Assembly (NCBI GenBank): GCA_024707255.1
Contig: JANQAC010000001.1
Location: 1,178,001-1,242,000 of the forward strand
DNA from: Asticcacaulis sp.
Lineage (GTDB): Bacteria > Pseudomonadota > Alphaproteobacteria > Caulobacterales > Caulobacteraceae
Length of the DNA stretch: 64,000 nt
Direction of reading: 5' to 3'
Shown here: positions 56,247 through 64,000 of the stretch, in pieces
Layout of the letters: every line of letters begins with the position of its first letter
Position numbering within the stretch: the first letter of the stretch is position 1
Translations under genes and position numbers: made by a program
The notes under the pieces: generated by a model
What the model saw: only the letters and a program-made list of their open reading frames with translations
Database searches by the model: none
Told to the model about the DNA's origin: nothing

Positions 56247-57430
56247 AATACCTCGCTTAATGCAGCGATGACCCGCGCGGGGTCGTCATCCGCCATATCA
56301 GCATAGAGCGGTAAAGAGAGTGTGTTCTGGTAGAAGCGATCGGCGCCTGGCAGGTCACGCTGCGCCAGGGCACGGGTCTGCCAATAAGGCTGGCGATGCA
56401 CCGGCGCATAATGCACCTGCGTGCCGATGCCGCGCTCGCGCAAACCAGCCATGACGGTAGTGCGGGTCGTACCGAGGGCAGCAAAATCGATATTCACCGC
56501 AAACAGGTGGAAGACGGTATCATAGTCCGAATGCTTCCAATTAACCGGAATATTGGCCGCCGCCAGCGCCGCCTGATAGGCCGCCACCAGCGCCTTGCGC
56601 CGCGCGGCAAATTCCGGCAGGCGCTTCAGTTGCGACAGACCGAGCGCGCAATTGATATCCGGCAGGCGGTAATTATAGCCCAGGCATTGCTGTTCATAGA
56701 CCCAGGGACCGGTATCACCTTCGCCATCGTAGCGCAGGCCGACAAAGTGTGCCGGATCACGCTCGATTCCATGTGAACGCAAGGCACGCAGCCGCCGCGC
56801 CAGCACCGGATCGTTGGTGGTGATGGCCCCGCCCTCGCCGGTGGTCAGGGTCTTGACGGGATGGAAGGAGAAACACGCCGCCGTCGAGCCTTGGCACGAC
56901 CCGACCGGCCCTTGCGGCCCCACTGTGCCGATAGCATGGCAGGCGTCCTCGATCACAAAAGAGCCATGCTCCTCGCACACTTCCCGAACATGTGAAAGAT
57001 CAATGGGCCGGCCGGCATAATGGACGGGAATGACGCCGCCCAGGCGATGGCCGTGATAATCGCGCTCCAGTATGGCCAATGCGTCATCGAAGGTCTCGTC
57101 GGTGATCAGGCCGGTGACCGGATCGACATCGGCGAAGATCACTGGCGCCCCGCAATAGGCGACACAATTGGCCGAAGCTGCAAAAGTGATGGCCGGTACG
57201 ATGACGGCACAGCGCGGCGACAATTCCTCGCTCATTACCGCCAGATGCAGGGCCGCCGTGCCATTGGCAACCACCACGGCTTCCCTGGCGCCGACCGTCT
57301 CGGCCAGCGCGGTTTCAAAGCGTTCGACCATCGGCCCCGTGGTCAGGAAATCGGAGCGCAGGGTCTCGACCACGGCCTCGATATCGGCCTCGCTGATCGA
57401 CTGGCGGCCATAGGGGAGAAATTTCACCAT
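56243..57430 (-). CDS. pseC: UDP-4-amino-4,6-dideoxy-N-acetyl-beta-L-altrosamine transaminase
   Basis: A 395-residue DegT-family PLP enzyme converting the PseB 4-keto product to a 4-amino sugar. Sequence features: VANGTAALHLAVM, FVIEDACHAIG, the PLP lysine in CFSFHPVKTLTTGEGGAI, and YNYRLPDINCALGLSQLKRL. It overlaps pseI by four bases and lies 154 bases after pseB, with a large palindromic element in the gap. Confidence 0.95.
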   Translation of the reverse strand: MVKFLPYGRQSISEADIEAVVETLRSDFLTTGPMVERFETALAETVGAREAVVVANGTAALHLAVMSEELSPRCAVIVPAITFAASANCVAYCGAPVIFADVDPVTGLITDETFDDALAILERDYHGHRLGGVIPVHYAGRPIDLSHVREVCEEHGSFVIEDACHAIGTVGPQGPVGSCQGSTAACFSFHPVKTLTTGEGGAITTNDPVLARRLRALRSHGIERDPAHFVGLRYDGEGDTGPWVYEQQCLGYNYRLPDINCALGLSQLKRLPEFAARRKALVAAYQAALAAANIPVNWKHSDYDTVFHLFAVNIDFAALGTTRTTVMAGLRERGIGTQVHYAPVHRQPYWQTRALAQRDLPGADRFYQNTLSLPLYADMADDDPARVIAALSEVL

Positions 57431-57435
57431 CCCAT

Positions 57436-57568
57436 CTCCTCCCCTGCAAAGCGGGGGAGGTGGCGCGGCGCAGTCCGCGACGGAGGGGGCGATTTCGCCC
57501 GTATATAACGCCCCCTCCGGCGAGACAAGCTCGCCACCTCCCCCGTACGCCGCGCTACAGGGGAGGAG
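57436..57568. repeat. Large imperfect palindromic intergenic element between pseB and pseC
   Basis: About 133 bases form one long inverted repeat. The left edge CTCCTCCCCTG (57436-57446) matches the right edge CAGGGGAGGAG (57558-57568). Inner GGGGGAGGTGGC and GCCACCTCCCCC pair, and so do GGAGGGGGCG and CGCCCCCTCC around a short AT-containing centre. It is non-coding and looks like a miniature or REP-type element of the kind common between genes in Caulobacterales. It fills most of the pseB-pseC gap. Confidence 0.7.
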
Positions 57569-57584
57569 AAGGTGGAACGGTTCC

Positions 57585-58637
57585 TCATGCCAGATACGCC
57601 TTCATCATAGCCCTGATGCCGTCCGCGTCCAGACGCTCCTCATTGTTATCCGAGGCATAGGAAAAACCTTCCGGCACCTTCTTGATACCGCGCACCTTGG
57701 CAAAGCTCTTGCGGGTATATTCGGCGAATTCCGGCTCAATGACGTAGCGGTCATCCAGTTCAAAGGTCGAGCGCGCGTCATCGGCCGAGATCATCATTTC
57801 ATGCAGCTTCTCGCCGGGGCGGATGCCGATGACCGCCTGCTTCGCCTTCGGCGCCATGGCGGTGGCCGGGTCGGTGACCAAGGTGGCCGGAATCTTCGGA
57901 ACGAAAATTTCACCGCCTTGGGTCAGTTCCATGCAGGACAGCACAAAGGCCACGCCCTGATCGAGCGAAATCCAGAAGCGCGTCATGCGCGGATCGGTGA
58001 TCGGCAATTCGCTGGCGCCCTTTTCCAGGAGACGCCTGAAGAACGGCACCACCGATCCGCGCGAACCGACGACATTGCCATAGCGCACCACGCAGAAACG
58101 CGTACCGATATCGCCCGACATATTGTTTGCGGCGACGAAAATTTTGTCCGAGGCGAGCTTGGTGGCGCCGTAGAGATTGATCGGCGAGCACGCCTTGTCT
58201 GTGGAGAGCGCCACCACCTGTTTGACGTGCGTGGCGAAGGCGGCGGCCACGACGTTTTCCGCGCCGTTGATATTGGTGGCAATACATTCCGACGGGTTAT
58301 ATTCCGCCGCCGGCACCTGTTTCAACGCCGCGGCATGGATGACGATATCGACGCCGCGGAAAGCCATCACGAGGCGTTCGCGGTCGCGCACATCACCCAG
58401 AAAGAAACGCAGTTTGGAGAGTTGCAGCTTGTCGAAGCGCTCCTCCAGTTCGTTCTTCATCTCGTATTGCTTGAGTTCGTCACGCGACAGGATGATCACC
58501 TTGCGCGGATCATAGATCTCCAGCAGGGTCTGGACCATACGACGGCCAAACGAACCTGTACCGCCGGTAATCAGCACAACCTTGTTTTTGACCGGGTCGG
58601 TCTGTGGCGAAAAATCACGATGAATAAGGTCGGTCAT
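57585..58637 (-). CDS. pseB: UDP-N-acetylglucosamine 4,6-dehydratase (inverting)
   Basis: A 350-residue extended SDR starting pseudaminic acid synthesis. Motifs: VLITGGTGSFGRRMVQTLL (NAD binding), HAAALKQVPAAEYNP, STDKACSPINLYGATKLASDKIF (catalytic Lys/Tyr region) and RPGEKLHEMMIS. It matches the inverting PseB/FlaA1 type. A perfect CtrA-type box lies 63 bases upstream, so cell-cycle control with flagellar genes is likely. First gene of the pseBCI unit. Confidence 0.96.
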   Translation of the reverse strand: MTDLIHRDFSPQTDPVKNKVVLITGGTGSFGRRMVQTLLEIYDPRKVIILSRDELKQYEMKNELEERFDKLQLSKLRFFLGDVRDRERLVMAFRGVDIVIHAAALKQVPAAEYNPSECIATNINGAENVVAAAFATHVKQVVALSTDKACSPINLYGATKLASDKIFVAANNMSGDIGTRFCVVRYGNVVGSRGSVVPFFRRLLEKGASELPITDPRMTRFWISLDQGVAFVLSCMELTQGGEIFVPKIPATLVTDPATAMAPKAKQAVIGIRPGEKLHEMMISADDARSTFELDDRYVIEPEFAEYTRKSFAKVRGIKKVPEGFSYASDNNEERLDADGIRAMMKAYLA

Positions 58638-58700
58638 GCAGCCCTGCGATTGGTAATCCGGACATTACCCGTCCGTGGCCCGCATGGTGCCCTGCCCCGG

Positions 58701-58716
58701 TTAAAGGGGCGTTAAC
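58701..58716. promoter_or_regulatory. CtrA-type binding box upstream of pseB
   Basis: GTTAA at 58700-58704, then TTAAC at 58712-58716, giving TTAA-N7-TTAAC on both strands. A third TTAAC at 58722-58726 follows with six-base spacing. It lies 63 bases upstream of the pseB start, within the typical range for activation by CtrA. Confidence 0.65.
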
Positions 58717-58721
58717 CCAGG

Positions 58722-59714
58722 TTAACCACCGCCATAGCCGCCAACCACAGGCAGTATTTCACCGGTGATATAGGAGGACATCTGCGCCGAGGCCAGGAAG
58801 ACATAGGCCGGGGCCAGTTCCTCCGGCTGGGCCGGGCGCTTCATCGCCGTCTGGGCACCGAATTGCGATACCTCATCCGGCGTCTTGTCGGCCGGATTGA
58901 GCGGCGTCCACACCGGCCCCGGCGCCACCGCATTGACGCGGATACCGCGTTCAAGCAACTGACCGGACAGCGCCCGCGTGAAGGCGTGAATGCCGCCCTT
59001 GGTCATCGAATAATCAACCAGGGAAGGGCTGCCCTCGATGCCGGTCACCGAGCCGGTATTCACGATCGCCCCGCCATAAGGCAGATGCTCGACCGCCGCC
59101 TGGGCCATCTGGAAATAACCGTAGAGATTGGTTTTAAGCGTCCTGTCGAACTGGTCTTCGCTGATGTCTTCAAACCGGGCGTGAAGCTGGAAGGCCGCAT
59201 TATTGACGAGCACATCCAGCTTGCCGAGCATGGCCACGGTCTGCGCCACAGCTTCGCGGGCAAAGGTCCGGTCCGACACATCGCCTGAAATCAGCAGGCA
59301 CCGCCGGCCTTCCGCTTCCACGAGGCTGCGCGTCAGCTCAGCATCCTCATGCTCATCGAGGAAGACAATGGCGACATCGGCGCCTTCTCGGGCATAGAGG
59401 ATAGCCACGGCGCGGCCAATGCCGGAATCGCCACCGGTGATCAGCGCCACTTTTCCTTCCAGCTTTCCGGAACCTTTATAGAAGGGGGCGTCGTAAAAGG
59501 GCCTTAGCGCCATATCGGCTTCACTGCCCGGCTTGTCCAGCGCCTGATCCGGCAGGGGCGGCTCCGGGTATTTACGGGCGCCGGCCTGCATGGCCTTGTG
59601 CGACTTTTCCAGCGGATGGTTTTTATCGGTCTGGCGGCGCTCCGCCTGCAGGGCGCGCTGGACGGCGGCGGTATCTTCCGCCTCGTCCTGATAATCGAGT
59701 GGCGTCATGGTCAC
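58722..59714 (-). CDS. SDR-family oxidoreductase with N-terminal extension (YhdF-like stress type)
   Basis: A 330-residue SDR with an approximately 80-residue charged N-terminal extension (AEDTAAVQRALQAERRQTDKNHPLEKS) before VALITGGDSGIGRAVAILYAREG. Catalytic Ser/Tyr/Lys lie in VNTGSVTGIEGSPSLVDYSMTKGG. The C-terminus is YITGEILPVVGGYGGG. Such proteins are frequent in stress operons and probably reduce small carbonyls. The start is ATG 59714 or 59708. Confidence 0.88.
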   Translation of the reverse strand: MTMTPLDYQDEAEDTAAVQRALQAERRQTDKNHPLEKSHKAMQAGARKYPEPPLPDQALDKPGSEADMALRPFYDAPFYKGSGKLEGKVALITGGDSGIGRAVAILYAREGADVAIVFLDEHEDAELTRSLVEAEGRRCLLISGDVSDRTFAREAVAQTVAMLGKLDVLVNNAAFQLHARFEDISEDQFDRTLKTNLYGYFQMAQAAVEHLPYGGAIVNTGSVTGIEGSPSLVDYSMTKGGIHAFTRALSGQLLERGIRVNAVAPGPVWTPLNPADKTPDEVSQFGAQTAMKRPAQPEELAPAYVFLASAQMSSYITGEILPVVGGYGGG

Positions 59715-59776
59715 ATCACCTAATCGCTAGGCCCCTGCCCGCTGTCGATTAAGACCCGCTGATCATTAAAAATCGA

Positions 59777-60541
59777 TCAGGCAGTATGTTGGCGCCGCCA
59801 TACATCGCGTAAGGCTTGCGGTATAAGCCACCACGGCTCGATGAAATAACGCTCGAACAGGCGTCTCGGCTCATGGAAGAACCGCACCAGCCACTCGATG
59901 CCCAGTCGGCCGGTCCAGCGCGGCGGGGTATACATGACGCCGGCCTCATAATCGAAAGCCGCCCCCACCGGCAGGATGACGCAGTCAGGCAAATGATCGA
60001 GATTATTGAGTATCCAGGTTTCCTGACGTGGCATTCCCATGCCGACCAGCAGGACATCCGGCTTCTTGTCCCTGAGATCGGCCAGCAGTAGCGCATTGAC
60101 CGGGCCATTGAGATCGAAAAAGCCAGTGTGCAGGTCGAGATGCACCTGCGGATAACGGGCCAGGATCGCCGCCTTGGAAGCCGCGTTGTGCGCCGCTTCA
60201 CCACCCACATGATAGACCCGCCAGCCGTTCTTTTGCGCCAGCATCCAGAAATCTTCGCGGAAATCGAGATAGGTGCAGCGATGGGCGCGTGAGACCTTGT
60301 GGCCCATCAACTTCGCCCAGGCGATCATCGGCGTGGAATCTATCTCGATCAGGTCGGCTTTTGCATAAAAGGCACGCATATCGGCGCGGCGTTGGAAGAG
60401 GTAGAGGCTGTGCAGGTTATGATTGGCCACGATGGCGCGCTCTTTCGCGGCCACCTTGCGGCCGACGAAATCCATGACATCGGCCGGGGTGATCACGTCA
60501 ACCTCGGCCCCCAATAAGAACAGGCGGCACGGTTTATCCAT
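59777..60541 (-). CDS. WecB/TagA/CpsF family glycosyltransferase
   Basis: A 254-residue GT26-family enzyme that adds a hexosamine-type sugar to a lipid-linked precursor. Motifs: ERAIVANHNLHSLYLFQ, ADLIEIDSTPMIAWAKLMGHK, VYHVGGEAAHN, KPDVLLVGMGMPRQETWI and a C-terminal basic/aromatic region GIEWLVRFFHEPRRLFERYFIE for membrane contact. In Caulobacterales such genes contribute to exopolysaccharide or holdfast, but no holdfast genes are visible here. Confidence 0.92.
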   Translation of the reverse strand: MDKPCRLFLLGAEVDVITPADVMDFVGRKVAAKERAIVANHNLHSLYLFQRRADMRAFYAKADLIEIDSTPMIAWAKLMGHKVSRAHRCTYLDFREDFWMLAQKNGWRVYHVGGEAAHNAASKAAILARYPQVHLDLHTGFFDLNGPVNALLLADLRDKKPDVLLVGMGMPRQETWILNNLDHLPDCVILPVGAAFDYEAGVMYTPPRWTGRLGIEWLVRFFHEPRRLFERYFIEPWWLIPQALRDVWRRQHTA

Positions 60542-60594
60542 GCCGCCTGTCTTACAGGACTAACCTTGATATTCCCCGAAGGGACAGGGTTAAT

Positions 60595-61269
60595 TTATTC
60601 CACCGGGCGCAGGGTGATTTCGACGCGGCGGTTCTTGGCGCGGCCTTCCGGCGTGGCGTTGCTGGCGATCGGCTGGGTGTCGCCAGCCCCGGCGATGTAG
60701 ATGCGTTCGGCCTTGACCTTCTGGCCGACCAGATAACCGGCCACGGCGTTGGCGCGGCGCTCGGAAAGCTCCATATTGCTGGCGGCGTTACCGGTGCTGT
60801 CGGCATGACCGACCACGTCGATATAGGTCGAGGGGTACTGGTTCAGGATGACGCCAACATCATTCAGCACCGGCATAAAGCTGGACGACAGGTCGGCGCT
60901 GCCCGACGAGAAGGTGACATCACCCGGCATGTTCAGGATGATATTATCGCCCGAACGGGTGATATAGACGCCGCGGCCTTCCAGCTTGGCGCGCAGATCC
61001 TTGTTCTGGCGGTCCATATAGGCGCCCACGCCCGCGCCAGCCAGGGCACCGATACCCGCACCGATGACGGCGTTCTTGCGGCGGTCATTCTTGTTGGACA
61101 GGGCACCGAGCACCGCGCCAGCACCCGCGCCGATCAGGGCGCCCGACTTGGTATTGCTGCTGGTCTTGACGCCATTGCTGGTATCGACGGTTTCACAACC
61201 GGCCAGCAGGAAGGCTACACCGGTCAGGGCCAGGATGGTTTTGCGGCCGGACAGATTAAAACGACGCAT
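60595..61269 (-). CDS. OmpA-family lipoprotein with glycine zipper (YiaD-like)
   Basis: A 224-residue outer-membrane lipoprotein. Signal with lipobox LAGC, glycine-zipper region GALIGAGAGAVLGAL and NAVIGAGIGALAGAGVGAYMD, then a C-terminal OmpA peptidoglycan-binding domain (VVGHADSTGNAASNMELSERRANAVAGYL and NATPEGRAKNRRVEITL). This layout is as in YiaD. It anchors the outer membrane to the cell wall. Confidence 0.94.
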   Translation of the reverse strand: MRRFNLSGRKTILALTGVAFLLAGCETVDTSNGVKTSSNTKSGALIGAGAGAVLGALSNKNDRRKNAVIGAGIGALAGAGVGAYMDRQNKDLRAKLEGRGVYITRSGDNIILNMPGDVTFSSGSADLSSSFMPVLNDVGVILNQYPSTYIDVVGHADSTGNAASNMELSERRANAVAGYLVGQKVKAERIYIAGAGDTQPIASNATPEGRAKNRRVEITLRPVE

Positions 61270-61495
61270 GAATAAACTCCTCAGATGAATTGGTGGCCGA
61301 TCTTATCCGCCGCACAGGCAGGAAGATCAGGCCCTCTCCCTATCCATGGCATAGCCGGGATAAGGAGGTTGAATGAAACACCGCGCAATCTCATTAGAAA
61401 CCTGTAAAGCACTCAAGCCTTTAAGAGATCACGGATCAAGCTTTACTGATCGCCAACTGAACACAGGATGAAGGCGGCTGTGTGACGCCATTAAC
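61270..61495. other. Intergenic region with a possible 32-codon reading frame
   Basis: 226 bases between two leftward genes, holding the OmpA-lipoprotein promoter. On the plus strand a perfect AAGGAGG sits five bases before an ATG at 61373, followed by a 32-residue frame. Otherwise nothing was recognised. Confidence 0.4.
61373..61471 (+). CDS. Possible 32-residue small protein with ideal ribosome site
   Basis: ATG at 61373 is preceded by TAAGGAGGTTGA, an ideal Shine-Dalgarno sequence at good spacing. The peptide begins MKHRAISLETC and ends in TDRQLNTG. It is basic and polar, without a membrane helix. The base composition is AT-richer than neighbours. No homologue recognised. It may be a chance frame. 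Confidence 0.25.
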   Translation: MKHRAISLETCKALKPLRDHGSSFTDRQLNTG

Positions 61496-63265
61496 CTAAA
61501 CCGCCTTGCAGCGCCAGACCGTCTTGGTTTCCGGCGCCATGGTCAGGTAGGACTGGGACAGTGTCCGGATGCGGGCGAGGTTTTCACCCAGTGCCGCCAA
61601 TGCGCCGGCATCGGCATTGGCCGAGCAGCGCAGGGAGCCGAGCGCGGCCTTTTGGGCCACGAAGGTTTTATACTGCGCCGGATCGATACGGTAATCATAG
61701 CGGGTGAACAGGGTGCCGTCAGCCGTCAGTTCCATGCGTGCCGCCACCGGATTGGCATCGCCCGTGGTAAAACGCAGCAGGTTGCCGTCGGCCTGGCGTT
61801 CATAGGGTGTGCGGCCATTGACGCAGGCATGAACCAGGTCGAAATCGAACTCGATATGGCCGGCATCGGGCAGCGGATTGGCGGACATCGATTTGTCGAC
61901 ATCACACGCCATATGCTGGATGGCGGCGGTCGCCACGGGCGCGGCCACCTTCGGCTTACTGAGGCGGCTGTCGATCTCGCGTTCCTTGATCAGGAAGCCG
62001 ACTACGGCCACGATGATGATCAGGGCGAGTGCGATCCAACCCCAGGGAATCGGATGCTTGATGCCGGGCAGCTTGACGCGGTCATGCGGCACCCATTCCG
62101 CCTTTGCCTTTTCCGGCTTCGGTGGCTTCACCTTCTCCGGCCGGATCGGTTCATCAAAAGCCGTCGGTGCCAAGGGTTCCTTGTTGTGAATCTCGGTGCG
62201 GTGGCGGATTTCGCGGCGGATAATCAGGCCGATCAGGATCAGGACCAGTACGGACAGCACGATCATGGCGCCTAGTTGCCAAATTTCCATGGCGGCACGA
62301 TCGGCCTCGGCCTTCTTCTGCTCGGCCAGGCGCTGGACCTGGGCTTCGGCGGCGGCGGCCAGGACGCGCGACAGGGCGTCGTCCTTGACGATTTCATCCT
62401 CGCTTTTGGCGTAGCAGGGCGTGGTCACCACGGTGGGGGTGACGCTGGCCGAACTCAGGAAGCTATTCAGCGCCGACACATGCGTGGCGACATACTGCCC
62501 GGCGGAGACATCGAGATTGCCGGCGGTCGAAACGGAAGACGGCGCCGTCCAGGTGTTGACGCCCACCACCTGGCCGCATTCATTGAGCAGCGGCCCGCCG
62601 GAATTACCGTGATTGATCGGCGCTGTGTGGAACAGAGTCTCGACGCGGCTGCCGTCCGGATTGGTGGAGGCAAACAGGGCGATAGAGCCTTGCGTCACAT
62701 AGGCATCGGCCGGCTCCAGCAGGGCGGTGCCGGAGCGGTTCAGCAGGTGATCCGTCACATCCGGATAGCCCATGGTGACGACGCGTTCGTTCTTGTAAGG
62801 CGTCAGGTAGAGCTTGAGCGGGGGCACCTTAAGGCCGGGCGCGGCCAGCAGGGCCAGATCGCCCTCTACCCATTTCTTTACAAGTTGCACCGGCTGGTAG
62901 GTCGCGCCGGAATCCTTGTGCGGCACGATATAGATATCGGCGCTGGAGGCTTCGGGCGGCACCTCGACCACATGGTAATTGGTGACGATATAGCCGGGTG
63001 CGACCACAAAACCGGAGCCCATGCCGACCGTATCGAGCGGCACGCCGCCATAGCCGCGATAGACGACCAGTACGCGCACCACCGATTGCTCGGAGGTCTT
63101 CAGCGCCTTGGTGGAATTGACCGGCTGGAGATCCCCATCCACCAGATCGGACAGGGACTGATTTGCGGAGGAACTATCCTGGGCGGCGGCCAGATGCGGC
63201 AGGACACACAGAAGCGTCGTGACGGCCGCCAGCAGCGCCGCCGAGCCCATCACCCATTTCCGCAT
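61496..63265 (-). CDS. Membrane-anchored trypsin-like serine protease with two further membrane segments
   Basis: A 589-residue protein. Signal peptide MRKWVMGSAALLAAVTTLLCVLPHLAAAQ is followed by an S1-type protease domain (residues about 50-270) with histidine in VTNYHVV, aspartate in VEGDLALL and serine in HGNSGGPLL. A coiled segment (AAAEAQVQRLAEQKKAEADRA) leads to a membrane helix (QLGAMIVLSVLVLILIGLII), a basic proline-rich cytoplasmic loop and a second helix (WGWIALALIIIVAVVGFLI). A last periplasmic domain carries several cysteines. Start MRKWVM at 63265, since the upstream extension lacks a signal. Substrate unknown. Confidence 0.83.
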   Translation of the reverse strand: MRKWVMGSAALLAAVTTLLCVLPHLAAAQDSSSANQSLSDLVDGDLQPVNSTKALKTSEQSVVRVLVVYRGYGGVPLDTVGMGSGFVVAPGYIVTNYHVVEVPPEASSADIYIVPHKDSGATYQPVQLVKKWVEGDLALLAAPGLKVPPLKLYLTPYKNERVVTMGYPDVTDHLLNRSGTALLEPADAYVTQGSIALFASTNPDGSRVETLFHTAPINHGNSGGPLLNECGQVVGVNTWTAPSSVSTAGNLDVSAGQYVATHVSALNSFLSSASVTPTVVTTPCYAKSEDEIVKDDALSRVLAAAAEAQVQRLAEQKKAEADRAAMEIWQLGAMIVLSVLVLILIGLIIRREIRHRTEIHNKEPLAPTAFDEPIRPEKVKPPKPEKAKAEWVPHDRVKLPGIKHPIPWGWIALALIIIVAVVGFLIKEREIDSRLSKPKVAAPVATAAIQHMACDVDKSMSANPLPDAGHIEFDFDLVHACVNGRTPYERQADGNLLRFTTGDANPVAARMELTADGTLFTRYDYRIDPAQYKTFVAQKAALGSLRCSANADAGALAALGENLARIRTLSQSYLTMAPETKTVWRCKAV

Positions 63266-63498
63266 GTGGCGCCCCGCGCCCGTACCCGCAAACACTGAAC
63301 TTTGCCTTATAGCCGAAACAAAACACCACGGTCTCTTGCGAGTCGCGGCAACTTCAAGGGTCATAACCGAGTTTGTGGCAAAAATCACCCCTGCCGACGC
63401 GCTTATTCTTGGTTGTGGGATTTAAGAAACGAATTGCCCGGAAGCGGCGATGTACGCTAGATTCAGTCCTGATTTCCCTCCCTTTTAAAGTTCCCAAC

Positions 63499-64000
63499 AT
63501 GCCCGATTCCGCTATGCCGCCCGTTTCCGCCATTCCGCCGGTGCCTCTGGCGCTTTATGAGACTGATTTTTCAGCGTTTTCGCAAAATCTGGGAGCGGCG
63601 TTCGAGCGCTATGGCTTTGCCGTTCTGGGCGGCCACGGGCTCGATCCGGCCCTGCTCAACCGCGCGCTTTCGGCCACCAAAGCCTTCTTCGCCCTGCCGG
63701 AAGAAACCAAGCGGAAATACAAGACCGGTATCGGGGGGCACGCGGCTATACCCCTTTCGGCATCGAAACCGCCAAGGGTGCCGCGCACCACGATCTCAAG
63801 GAATTCTGGCATATCGGCCGCGAACTTCCGGCCGATCATCCGTATACGGAATATATGCCGCCAAATGTCTGGCCGCAGGAGATCGCCGACTTTCACGCCA
63901 GTACCTATGCGCTTTATGAGGCGCTTGATGCCCTGGGCAAGAAGGTGCTGCGCGCTATCGCCGTTTATCTGAAGCTCGATGCCGATTTCTTCGAGGCGCC
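63499..64000 (+). CDS. Isopenicillin N synthase-like 2OG-Fe(II) oxygenase, partial, apparent frameshift
   Basis: The gene runs off the right edge. The N-terminal domain MPDSAMPPVS...ALYETDFSAFSQNLGAAFERYGFAVLGGHGLD is typical of the non-heme dioxygenase N-terminal (DIOX_N) module. The frame breaks at YKTGIGG. Adding one G to the run at 63733-63738 restores GARGYTPFGIETAKGAAHHDLKEFWHIGREL, which is a family hallmark. Iron ligands would lie beyond the window. The substrate is unknown. Confidence 0.78.

Overview
The window is a chromosomal segment from an alphaproteobacterium, most probably a Caulobacterales member close to Asticcacaulis or Caulobacter. The evidence is a GC-rich coding bias, the sucCD-sucAB-lpdA arrangement, an alpha-type ammonium transporter and glutamate synthase, a 2-oxoglutarate semialdehyde dehydrogenase of the Caulobacter xylose-pathway type, CtrA-type boxes (TTAA-N7-TTAAC), and a pseudaminic acid (flagellin sugar) pathway. 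The genus is an inference. No rRNA, tRNA, CRISPR array, transposase or phage gene was seen.

Layout. 1-3.3 kb: end of a molybdenum hydroxylase gene with its XdhC- and MobA-like maturation genes. 3.4-12.6 kb: carbohydrate-degrading enzymes (GH1, GH20 with a GntR/UTRA regulator, GH16), interrupted by a leftward cluster of DUF3309, a small membrane protein, ATP-grasp, YqcI/YcgG (GntA-like) and DUF1989 genes. A candidate non-coding RNA lies at 4.9-5.1 kb. 12.7-24.5 kb: a pyridoxamine-oxidase-like protein, a secreted unknown, then the leftward 2-oxoglutarate dehydrogenase/succinyl-CoA synthetase genes with a patatin lipoprotein and a membrane protein between sucB and lpdA. 24.8-29.2 kb: DUF2306, LytTR, lipocalin, and a CheY-like/CheZ-like/receiver-kinase group. 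29.3-37 kb: gltBD and amtB (nitrogen assimilation). 37-44.6 kb: a sugar aminotransferase, the semialdehyde dehydrogenase, a zinc-ribbon M50 protease, a CHASE4-like/GGDEF/EAL protein and msrB. 44.6-58.6 kb: all six pseudaminic acid genes (pseBCFGHI). 58.7-64 kb: SDR, WecB/TagA glycosyltransferase, OmpA lipoprotein, membrane serine protease and the start of a 2OG-Fe(II) oxygenase.

The most unusual region is 44.6-53 kb. Two ketoacyl-ACP synthase III genes, a Rieske oxygenase, two SDRs, an alpha/beta hydrolase and an acyl carrier protein form one tightly overlapping leftward operon that runs directly into pseG and pseH. A second acyl carrier protein gene is divergent and precedes pseF. This looks like a dedicated route that builds an unusual acyl group for a nonulosonic acid or its carrier, and I know of no described system with this composition.

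The sequence carries at least eleven apparent one-base indels, mostly in homopolymers, and several break central genes (sucC, sucD, gltD, the semialdehyde dehydrogenase). They are best read as sequencing or assembly errors, so the affected genes are reported as single reconstructed loci.
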